Origin: JALOAP01 sp964632355
Lineage (GTDB): Bacteria > Chloroflexota > Dehalococcoidia > Tepidiformales > Tepidiformaceae
Reading direction: 5' to 3'
DNA length: 31,792 bases
Assembly (NCBI GenBank): GCA_964632355.1
Contig: CAZWBW010000022.1
Span: 1-31,792 of the forward strand
This document shows, piece after piece, positions 7,478 to 13,955 of the stretch (the first letter of the stretch is position 1; every line of letters starts with the position of its first letter). The notes under the pieces are model-generated. The model was not told where the DNA came from and ran no database searches. It saw only the letters and a program-made list of their open reading frames with translations. Made by a program: the position numbers and the translations under genes.

Positions 7478-8023
7478 ATGGCCAGCGGGCGAGTATCTCT
7501 CGACGAGTTCCTGGGGATGGATGGCGCCGACGCGCAGCGGCTCGAGCTGCTCGACGGCGAGGTGCGGGAAAGCCCGGAGAGCGACCCCGTGATCAACACC
7601 ATCGTCGCGGCGCTGCGCGAACGGCTGGAGCGCTGTGGGACGACGCTCGAGGGTGTTCGCATCGTTGTCCCGAGCTCCGCGCAGTTCGCGGACAGTTCGC
7701 TGCTGCCGAAGCTGATCTACTACCGCACAAACCCGCCGGCCCAGCGAGACCGCATCTCGCGGCCGCCTGATGTGGCTGTGGAGGCGATTTCGCCCGGCCA
7801 GAGCCGGCTCGAGATGCGCACGAAGGTCGCGCTCTACCTGGCGTTCGGCGTGCCCTCCGTGTGGGTGATCGACCCTGAACGGCGGCTCGTCGACATGTAC
7901 GAAGACGGCGAACGGCAGACGCTTACCGGGGACGAGACGATTGAGACGCCGTGGGCCCCGCAGTTCTCGCTGCCCGTGAGCGAACTCTTCCGGGACCTCT
8001 CGGTCGAAGCAGCGAGCCCCTAG
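7478..8023 (+). CDS. Uma2 family (DUF820) restriction-endonuclease-fold protein
   Basis: Member of the PD-(D/E)xK-fold Uma2 family, common in cyanobacteria and Chloroflexota and of unproven role. The 181-residue protein has RLELLDGEV near the N-terminus. The core follows: PDVAVEAISP (Asp98, Glu102), then RLEMRTKVALYLAFGVP with Glu112 and Lys116 as likely active-site residues, then VWVIDPERR. Length is typical (about 190). The start is ATG 7478 behind a TACACT box. Its TAG shares CTAG with the TAG of the convergent MFS gene. No toxin/antitoxin partner or transposase flanks it, so mobile origin is possible but unsupported. Confidence 0.85.
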   Translation: MASGRVSLDEFLGMDGADAQRLELLDGEVRESPESDPVINTIVAALRERLERCGTTLEGVRIVVPSSAQFADSSLLPKLIYYRTNPPAQRDRISRPPDVAVEAISPGQSRLEMRTKVALYLAFGVPSVWVIDPERRLVDMYEDGERQTLTGDETIETPWAPQFSLPVSELFRDLSVEAASP

Positions 8024-9291
8024 CGGCCGCCGCCGCCGGCCTCGCCGTGCACCGGTTTGGCCGCGCCGCCGGCACGTCGAATGCGGAAATCCATCGGCGC
8101 GAACACCGCCACCACACCGCACACGACTGCGCCCATGATGGCAAGCGTGGTGCGTTCGCCGATTATGTCGGCCACGGCACCGATGGGAAGCGCCATCAGG
8201 CCGAACGCAGCGAAGGCGAAGAACGTCAACGAAATCACGCGGCCGAAGTACTCTGGGTCGGTCACCTTGGCGACAAGGGCGCCGTTGAGCGTCTGGAACG
8301 CACCGCTGGCAACGCCCACGGCGAACATCGCAACGGCCAGCGTGAACCACGTGGGGGCCAGGCCGGTGCCAATAAGCGTCACTCCGAACAGGAACGACGC
8401 CACGGGATAGACGAAGTTCGCGAGGGGCGAGTCGGCGATCGAAGCCATCCAGAGGCTCGACAGGAGGCCACCGGCTGCACTCACGGCGAAGAGGATGGTG
8501 ACGTTGTCGGAATCGCGGTCGAAGGCGGTTTCGACCAGGCCAGGCAACACGGTGACGTAGGGGAAGCCCATCATGATGATGAGCACGTATCCGAGGATGA
8601 GCACACGGAGCCGCGGGGTGGCCCAGACGTAGCTAATCCCGCTCAGCATGTCGCCGAGGACACTACGGCCCGAGGGATTCGGGTTCGGGCGCGTGCCCGG
8701 CAGCATGATGGTGGTGATGATGGCGCCGACGTAGAGCGCGGCCATCGTGAAGTAGGCACCGCCCTTCCCGATGAACGTGATGCCGAGCGCCACGCCAGCG
8801 AGGGCCGGGCCGACGATCCGGGCGCCGTTGAGCGCGACGCCCTGCGAGAGTGCGATGGCGTTGCCGCGCCGCTCGGGACCGACGATTTCGAACATGAAGC
8901 TCTGGCGCGCGGGGCCGAGGAAGCCGAACGACGCGCCGATCGCGAACGAGCCGAGCGCGAGGAAGGCAACCGTCACGAGATCGGTCGCGAGCAGGATGCC
9001 GATAGCGAGGAACGCGACGGTGATCGTCCCCTGGCAGACCAGGATGACGAACCGCTTCGAAAGCCGGTCGGCGGCGGCGCCTCCGGGCGGGCCGAACAGC
9101 ATCTGGCCGAGGCCCTGTGCGAACACGACGACGCCCACCGCGCTGTTCTTCTCGGTGAGGTCGTAGGCGACGACGCTCTGGACGACGGTGGACATGAAGA
9201 AGGCCACGAAGGCGAGGATCGTGCCGACCCAGAGAACCCGGAAATGGCGCAGTTGCAGTGCGACAAATGTGCCGGAAAGCCAGCGTCTCAC
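8020..9291 (-). CDS. MFS transporter, DUF894/EntS-like exporter
   Basis: Inner-membrane secondary transporter of 423 residues with about 10-12 hydrophobic helices. The N-terminal half has the layout of the DUF894/enterobactin-exporter-like branch: LRHFRVLWVGTILAFVAFFM, the A-loop GPPGGAAADRLSKR between helices 2 and 3, and LGPARQSFMFEIVGPERRGN. Such proteins usually export small molecules or drugs; the substrate is unknown. A Gly-rich cytoplasmic tail ends the protein. The start is GTG 9291, eight bases after TACGCT (9300-9305, minus) and without an SD. It stands alone, convergent with the Uma2 gene. Confidence 0.87.
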   Translation of the reverse strand: MRRWLSGTFVALQLRHFRVLWVGTILAFVAFFMSTVVQSVVAYDLTEKNSAVGVVVFAQGLGQMLFGPPGGAAADRLSKRFVILVCQGTITVAFLAIGILLATDLVTVAFLALGSFAIGASFGFLGPARQSFMFEIVGPERRGNAIALSQGVALNGARIVGPALAGVALGITFIGKGGAYFTMAALYVGAIITTIMLPGTRPNPNPSGRSVLGDMLSGISYVWATPRLRVLILGYVLIIMMGFPYVTVLPGLVETAFDRDSDNVTILFAVSAAGGLLSSLWMASIADSPLANFVYPVASFLFGVTLIGTGLAPTWFTLAVAMFAVGVASGAFQTLNGALVAKVTDPEYFGRVISLTFFAFAAFGLMALPIGAVADIIGERTTLAIMGAVVCGVVAVFAPMDFRIRRAGGAAKPVHGEAGGGGR

Positions 9292-9299
9292 GTCCGGGT

Positions 9300-9305
9300 A
9301 GCGTA
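9300..9305 (-). promoter_or_regulatory. -10 box of a probable leaderless MFS transcript
   Basis: TACGCT (minus strand), the same hexamer as at the fabD and acpP promoters, eight bases before GTG 9291. Confidence 0.35.
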
Positions 9306-9342
9306 CGCGACGAACCGTGATGTGTCTCGTATGGAAGGGCCC

Positions 9343-9555
9343 CTACGGGGTGGACGCGAGGTTCTCGCGCGACTCTTCGTGCTCCGGGCAGTCCATTTTG
9401 CTCTCCGCGTCGGAGAGTGCGCGATCAATGAGCGCGCAGCGGTGCGGCCGGTCCGAGCCGGGAAACGCGTCCGGCCGGAAGTGCACACAGCCCGCGCAGG
9501 GGGCCGAAACGACGACGAGGCCGGCGCGTTGCGCTGCATCGACCAGCGCAGCCAC
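9343..9555 (-). CDS. Small four-cysteine protein, possible zinc-binding
   Basis: A 70-residue protein I do not recognise. It has four cysteines in the order C-x2-C-x16-C-x17-C (APCAGCVHF, HRCALIDRAL, MDCPEH) with histidines beside them, compatible with a small zinc or metal site. GTG 9555 is preceded at 5 bases by GGAGG (9561-9565, minus), the best start evidence. The frame stays open, with third-position GC bias, back to the TAG of the preceding gene at 9637. A longer form with a non-standard start is therefore possible. It follows the PH-like gene by 81 bases and may be co-transcribed. Codon bias argues that it is a real gene. Confidence 0.55.
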   Translation of the reverse strand: MAALVDAAQRAGLVVVSAPCAGCVHFRPDAFPGSDRPHRCALIDRALSDAESKMDCPEHEESRENLASTP

Positions 9556-9636
9556 TCCGGCCTCCGCCCTCGCCAGCGTCTCGTCGTCGAGGTCATCAAG
9601 CGCGAGGGCGGACGCATGCCGGCCGGCCTCGAGATC

Positions 9637-10443
9637 CTACTCGATCCGCTGGGCGGCGGCGTTCACGAGCGCCGCAACGACGTCGCCGCTTTCAACCTTG
9701 AACAGCGAGGCGGTCTGCCGGTTCGAAACGTGGAAGCGGATGCCGTCGGTGAAGACGGCGATCTCGACGAGCTTGGAGTAGGCGAACTCGAGCGTCTTCT
9801 TGTTGCCCGTGAAGACGCAGCGGCGGGACGTGATGGTCAGGGCGCCGGAGTCCTCGGCGACCAGTTGGCTACCGACCACAACGCTCCGGCCGCGGGTTCG
9901 ACCCGTGTGGTAGCGAACGCCCTTGGCGATGCGGAAGCTGAAGCCACCGCCGCCGCCGCGGTACTCGCGGATCGCCACCTCTTTCATCAGCTCGGCGGCC
10001 ACCACCGCGTGCGCCACTTCGCCGCGCTTGAGCAGGAGCGAAACGTCCTCCGGAGGGAGTTCAGGGAGGCGACCGTCGTTCACCCGCGCCACCATGAGGC
10101 GGTGGAACAGGTCGCGGAACTCGCCGCGCAGCCGTTCCCCATCGATGCCGAGCGAGTTCCCGAGCGCGAGCAGATTCTGCTCTTCTTCGAGCGAGAGAAT
10201 GTCGTCGGCGAGCGCCTCCTCGGCGACGCGGCGAAAGGTATCGCCGTGCAGCGACCGAACCTCGGTCGGCGCCAGGCGGGCTTCCGATTGCAGCGGCACG
10301 AGGGCGGCCACGCCGTCGGGGTTGTGGTTGGCAAGGGTGATCTGGCCGAGACGGCGAAGGTACTCCGTCCGGGCGGCCTGTCGCACGCGCCGCTCTTCGG
10401 CAGCGGTGGCCCACCGCTCTCGCACCCAATTCAGCAGTCCCAC
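9637..10443 (-). CDS. Uncharacterised protein with helical N-terminus and PH-like C-terminus
   Basis: A 268-residue soluble protein. Residues about 1-165 are helical and charged, with EEEQNLLALGNSLGI-type segments somewhat like TerB-type helical domains. Residues about 165-268 form a beta-rich stretch: GRTRGRSVVVGSQL, SGALTITSRRCVFTG, LEFAYSKLVEIAVF, SNRQTASLF and a final helix VVAALVNAAAQ. This order of strands and helix resembles bacterial PH-like domains that follow short zinc-ribbon or helical modules. No catalytic motif is visible. The start is GTG 10443 with GGGAG upstream, and TAGATT on the minus strand (10473-10478) could be its -10. The function is unknown. Confidence 0.75.
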   Translation of the reverse strand: MGLLNWVRERWATAAEERRVRQAARTEYLRRLGQITLANHNPDGVAALVPLQSEARLAPTEVRSLHGDTFRRVAEEALADDILSLEEEQNLLALGNSLGIDGERLRGEFRDLFHRLMVARVNDGRLPELPPEDVSLLLKRGEVAHAVVAAELMKEVAIREYRGGGGGFSFRIAKGVRYHTGRTRGRSVVVGSQLVAEDSGALTITSRRCVFTGNKKTLEFAYSKLVEIAVFTDGIRFHVSNRQTASLFKVESGDVVAALVNAAAQRIE

Positions 10444-10520
10444 GCGATCCGCTCCCGATGGTCGAGCCGAAATCTAGGTCGTCGCATGTGAAATAGCAAG
10501 GTGCGAACGAATTCGAGGAC

Positions 10521-10551
10521 AAAAAGGAGGGGGCCGCTGCGGGCCCCTTCC
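10521..10551 (-). terminator. Rho-independent terminator after the radical-SAM gene
   Basis: On the minus strand, GGAAGGGGCC and GGCCCCCTCC form a ten-base stem with one mismatch and a CGCAGC loop, followed by TTTTT. It begins a few bases after the TGA at 10557. Confidence 0.85.
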
Positions 10552-10556
10552 CCGGT

Positions 10557-12464
10557 TCAGACCAGTTCGAGCATCTCGCCTTCGTACTTCTTTGCACCGC
10601 GGCGCATTTCGACGAGGCGGTTGAGCTTCACAACGCAGTCTGCGACGCCAGGTTCGCCGCGAAGGGTGTCGAACTTCTGCATGCCGCAGACGTTGCACGA
10701 GCCGTGGTGGCAGTCGGCGACTGTCTTCCCGGTGACGACGTCGCGCCACTGGCCACGGAGGTAGCTCTTGTTCACGCCCGTGTCGATGTGGTCCCACGGG
10801 AGCGGCTCGTTCGTGTCCCATTCGCGGTGGGCGTACCAGCCGGGGTCGACGCCGGCGACGGCGAACGCTTCGTGCCAGGCCTCGGGCTTGAAGTGCTCGC
10901 TCCAGGCATCGAACTTTGCGCCGCGCCGCCACGCTTCGTACACGGCGACAGCCACCTTGCGGTCGCCCCGGCTGAGGACGCACTCGATGAAGCTGTCGAC
11001 CGGGTTGTTCCAGCTGAATTCGATGCCGGCCTTGCGGCAGGAGTCGCGCAGGAGGCGGTGCTTCGGGTCGAGCTCCTCGGCCGTCTCCTGGCGCGCCCAC
11101 TGGAACGGCGTGTGCGGCTTCGGGACGTGGTTCGACGTGCTCACACGGACGCGAGCGCGGTTGCCCACGTGCTTGCGCCCGAGGTCCTTCACCTTCGAAG
11201 CCATCTCCACGATGCCGGCGACGTCCTCCATGGTCTCGGTGGGGAGACCGACCATGAAGTACATCTTGATGCCCGTCCAGCCACGCTCGAAGGCGTTTTC
11301 GGCGGCACCCAGGAGGTCGTCGTCGCTCACGAGCTTGTTGATGGCGTTGCGGAGCCGCTGGCTGCCGGCCTCAGGAGCCAGCGTCAGCGTGTGCTTCTTG
11401 CCCTTCGCCACAGCGTTGGCGACGTCGACGGAGAAGCTGTCGACGCGCGTGCTGGGGATGGAGATCTTCAGATTCGGGAAGGTCGAGGTGAGCTTCTCGA
11501 CCATGGGCACGATTTCGCTGTGGTCGGTCGTGCTCAGCGAGAGGAGCGAGAGCTCGTCGTAGCCTGTGTTCTCCATAAGCTGGCGGGCAGCCTCGACCAC
11601 CTCGTCGGGCGTGCGCTCACGCGTGGGGCGGTAGATCATGCCCGCCTGGCAGAAGCGGCAGCCCTGTGTGCAGCCGCGCTGGATCTCGACCGCGGCGCGG
11701 TCGTGAACCGTCTGGAGGAAGGGCACGATCGGCTTCACGAGCGGCGGCGGGAGCTGCTCGACGATGCGGCGATGGATCACCTTCGGGGCATCCGGCACGA
11801 GCGGCTCGAGCCCGGCGAAGTGGCCCTCGGCGTCGTACCGGGCTTCGTAGAAGGACGGCACGTAGACGCCGGGCATCGCGAGGAGTTCGCGCAGGCGCTC
11901 AGCCCGCGAGGTGCCACGGCGCTTCCATTCACGCACTCGGTCGGCGAGCTCGATGATGGCGTCCTCGCCTTCGCCGATGACGAACGCGTCGATGTACGGC
12001 GCGAGGGGTTCGGGGTTGAACGAACCGCTGCCACCGCAGATCACGAGCGGGTGCTCATCGGTCCGCTCCTTCGAGAACAACGGCACGCCCGAAAGGTCGA
12101 GCATGTTGAGCACGTTGGTGTACGTCATCTCGTACTGGAGGGTGAACCCGATGACGTCGAACTCGCGCAGCGGGCGGCGGTTTTCGAGGCTCCAGAGCAG
12201 CACGCCTTCGCGCCGCATCTCGGCCTCCATGTCCTCCCACGGGGCAAACGCGCGTTCGCAGAGCACGTCCTCCTGCTTGTTGAGCAGGTCGTAGAGGATG
12301 CCGATGCCCATGTTCGACATACCGACGTCGTAAGCGTCGGGATAGCAGAGGACGAAGCGAACGGGGTGCGAATCCCAGTCGCGCGTGATGCTGTTCCACT
12401 CACCACCGGTGTACCGCGCCGGCTTGGAGACGCGAGTGAGCAGCTGATCGACAGACGCGGTCAT
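10557..12464 (-). CDS. B12-binding/radical SAM protein, TIGR03960 family
   Basis: A 635-residue protein combining an N-terminal B12-binding-like half with a radical SAM core. The N-terminal half includes CYPDAYDVGMSNMGI and VICGGSGSFNPEPLAPYID, and the core has the cluster motif CTQGCRFC (Cys265, Cys269, Cys272). The cysteine-bearing C-terminus (DCHHGSCNVCGMQKFD) is typical of the TIGR03960 family. In many bacteria this family is followed by, or fused to, a DUF2344 protein; none is present here. The reaction is unknown. ATG 12464 is chosen because GGAGG lies eight bases upstream and homology begins directly after it. The longer open frame upstream overlaps ctaG and is not coding. A terminator follows the gene. 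Confidence 0.9.
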   Translation of the reverse strand: MTASVDQLLTRVSKPARYTGGEWNSITRDWDSHPVRFVLCYPDAYDVGMSNMGIGILYDLLNKQEDVLCERAFAPWEDMEAEMRREGVLLWSLENRRPLREFDVIGFTLQYEMTYTNVLNMLDLSGVPLFSKERTDEHPLVICGGSGSFNPEPLAPYIDAFVIGEGEDAIIELADRVREWKRRGTSRAERLRELLAMPGVYVPSFYEARYDAEGHFAGLEPLVPDAPKVIHRRIVEQLPPPLVKPIVPFLQTVHDRAAVEIQRGCTQGCRFCQAGMIYRPTRERTPDEVVEAARQLMENTGYDELSLLSLSTTDHSEIVPMVEKLTSTFPNLKISIPSTRVDSFSVDVANAVAKGKKHTLTLAPEAGSQRLRNAINKLVSDDDLLGAAENAFERGWTGIKMYFMVGLPTETMEDVAGIVEMASKVKDLGRKHVGNRARVRVSTSNHVPKPHTPFQWARQETAEELDPKHRLLRDSCRKAGIEFSWNNPVDSFIECVLSRGDRKVAVAVYEAWRRGAKFDAWSEHFKPEAWHEAFAVAGVDPGWYAHREWDTNEPLPWDHIDTGVNKSYLRGQWRDVVTGKTVADCHHGSCNVCGMQKFDTLRGEPGVADCVVKLNRLVEMRRGAKKYEGEMLELV

Positions 12465-12507
12465 GCTGGGTCCCTCCTCGAGGATGTATGCCGTGCGGCA
12501 GTGATCC

Positions 12508-12513
12508 ATGGTA
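12508..12513 (-). promoter_or_regulatory. Candidate -10 box of the radical-SAM gene
   Basis: TACCAT within CCGCTACCATG on the minus strand (12517-12507), identical to the element before the J-domain gene. It predicts a leader of about 35-40 bases containing the SD. Confidence 0.35.
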
Positions 12514-12574
12514 GCGGAGGGCGAAGCGGTCGCGAACCGCCCCCGATTTCGGAGACCTTTCCCGGGGCCGAACG

Positions 12575-13486
12575 TTAGATCGGGCGCTGGAACACCTTTT
12601 CGAGCGCTTCGCGCCTGCGTTCCTCGGCGGCGCGGTGGAGGGCGAGGCGCCGGTCGACGCGACGCTGGTTGCGCTGTTCGTACGAAAGCCAGCGGGCGAC
12701 GATGAAGATGAGGACGGTCACGAAGATGGCGTTGCCGCCCATCCAGAGCAGGATGATGGCGACGCGCTGGTCGGTCATGGCGTCGGGCGCCCACGCCGGG
12801 AGTTCGCGCGCGAAGCTCTTGTGGAACGGCCGGGAGGCACTCAGAAACATCGCCGTGAAGAGGCTCTTGTGGACCATTTCGGCGAGCACGTAGAGCCCGC
12901 GGAACGGATAGGGGACGCGCCAGCGCATGGGGTCGGCGGCGAGCGCGGGCATCCAGAACAGCAGCGACACCACGAGCAACGTCACCTGTTGGATGTCGCG
13001 AACGAACACGTTGTCGGCGGCAAACTTGAGCAGGCCGGTGAACTGCCAGAGGTAGGTGACAACGGCGAACAGGATGCCGGAGATGACCGGGAAGGTGAGG
13101 TAGCGGAGAGCCTGGCAGCGATAGAAGGCACGCAGCCGCGCACGCCCCACCGGCCCGGTTACGTAGAACGCGAGGGTGAGGGGCGAGCCGAGCAGGAGGA
13201 GCGGCGGCGCCACCATCGTGAGCACCAGGAAGTCGACGAAGTTAATCCAGAGAACCTGGTTGCCGTAGTGCTCGAGCGGCGAAAGGACGGCGATTGCCAA
13301 CGCGACCAGCCCGAGCATGAACGAGACCAGCTTCCAGACCGGTGGATGCGTTTGCCGTGGGAGTGCGCGGGCACGGCGGAACGCGCGGGCGTAGAGGAAG
13401 CCGGCCGCGAGCATAGCCGCGATCCAGGGGATGTCCCACGAGAAGTGCGAGAGAATTTCGCCCAGTCCCGGTGCATCCTCCCTCAT
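12575..13486 (-). CDS. CtaG-like (caa3-type) cytochrome c oxidase assembly membrane protein
   Basis: Polytopic membrane protein of about 303 residues with seven or so hydrophobic helices and a long charged C-terminal tail. The order of helices and the motif VLTMVAPPLLLLGSPLTLAF match the caa3_CtaG family, which helps assemble haem-copper oxidases. The family's usual His pair just before APPLL (pattern HMxxH) is replaced by INFVDF here, so a copper role is uncertain. VHKSLFTAMFLSASRPF keeps one later His. ATG 13486 has GGGGGA close upstream; ATG 13510, with AGGGTGG upstream, would add eight residues. No oxidase genes lie in the window. Confidence 0.72.
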   Translation of the reverse strand: MREDAPGLGEILSHFSWDIPWIAAMLAAGFLYARAFRRARALPRQTHPPVWKLVSFMLGLVALAIAVLSPLEHYGNQVLWINFVDFLVLTMVAPPLLLLGSPLTLAFYVTGPVGRARLRAFYRCQALRYLTFPVISGILFAVVTYLWQFTGLLKFAADNVFVRDIQQVTLLVVSLLFWMPALAADPMRWRVPYPFRGLYVLAEMVHKSLFTAMFLSASRPFHKSFARELPAWAPDAMTDQRVAIILLWMGGNAIFVTVLIFIVARWLSYEQRNQRRVDRRLALHRAAEERRREALEKVFQRPI

Positions 13487-13510
13487 CGTTCCCCCAAGGC
13501 TCCGCAGCAT

Positions 13511-13669
13511 ACCACCCTGGCACCGGCCGGGTTCCGCGCGTAATCAAACGGTTGACTACTGATTCAGTCTATTGCCTGTTCCGTTACCCGTAGGACCGGC
13601 CGGTACACGGTTCTCTTCCCCGATCGGCGGATCGTTCACAGAGGCGGGCCCGGCGCGTCGTGCCGGGGG
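13511..13669. promoter_or_regulatory. Intergenic region upstream of the ctaG-like gene with repeated palindrome
   Basis: This 159-base stretch holds ACCGGCCGG twice (13522-13530 and 13595-13604, the latter a perfect ten-base palindrome). They flank a less GC-rich core containing AATCA/TGATT (13542-13546 and 13559-13563). TAGACT on the minus strand (13567-13572) is a possible -10 for ctaG. A hairpin CCCGGC/GCCGGG (13649-13667) lies three bases after the stop of the AsnC-domain gene, but no T-run follows it. Confidence 0.3.
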
Positions 13670-13915
13670 CTATCGGGTGCCGAACGCCTCGAAGGTCAGG
13701 ATTGTAAACGTCTCGCGCACGTGGGGGATGGAGTGAATCTCCCGTTCGATGAGCCGCCCGAGTGAGTCGATTTCGTCGACGTAGAGCTTCACGAGGAGGT
13801 CGTACTGGCCGGTGATGCTGTACGCCTCGGAGAAGCTTTCGACTTCGGCAATTTTGTTCGCGACCTCGGTGCCGTGGCCCGGGTCGGTTTTCACCATCAC
13901 AAATACAGCGCGCAT
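13670..13915 (-). CDS. Stand-alone Lrp/AsnC ligand-binding (RAM) domain protein
   Basis: An 81-residue protein consisting only of the effector-binding domain of Lrp/AsnC regulators: AVFVMVKTDPG, a central AYSITGQYDLLVKLYVD, and a final HVRETFTILTF strand. There is no helix-turn-helix, so it cannot bind DNA as Lrp does. Such proteins form oligomers that bind amino acids and may modify full-length regulators or enzymes. ATG 13915 is six bases after TATACT, the best -10 in the window, with no SD, so it is probably leaderless. It follows the Bat operon by 40 bases. Confidence 0.88.
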   Translation of the reverse strand: MRAVFVMVKTDPGHGTEVANKIAEVESFSEAYSITGQYDLLVKLYVDEIDSLGRLIEREIHSIPHVRETFTILTFEAFGTR

Positions 13916-13921
13916 GCGAGG

Positions 13922-13927
13922 AGTATA
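13922..13927 (-). promoter_or_regulatory. -10 box of a probable leaderless AsnC-domain transcript
   Basis: TATACT on the minus strand, exactly six bases before ATG 13915. No SD is present. Confidence 0.55.
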
Positions 13928-13955
13928 GCTGGCGCGAGGAGCGCTTCGGCCGGCG

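Noticed and set aside
9637..9639. TAG read-through (recoding) joining the PH-like protein to the four-cysteine protein
   Set aside because: The PH-like protein ends naturally after its final helix, and the downstream gene has its own SD and GTG. No recoding signal is visible.
7951..10491. 846-codon plus-strand open frame
   Set aside because: It runs antisense through the MFS exporter, small Cys protein and PH-like gene, with highly charged low-information composition. It is a shadow frame.
10704..12578. Long plus-strand open frame opposite the radical-SAM gene
   Set aside because: No recognisable motif. The opposite strand carries the CxxxCxxC cluster motif and a terminator.
13552..13557. 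TTGACT as a -35 of a plus-strand promoter
   Set aside because: No acceptable -10 at 16-18 bases and no plus-strand gene downstream.
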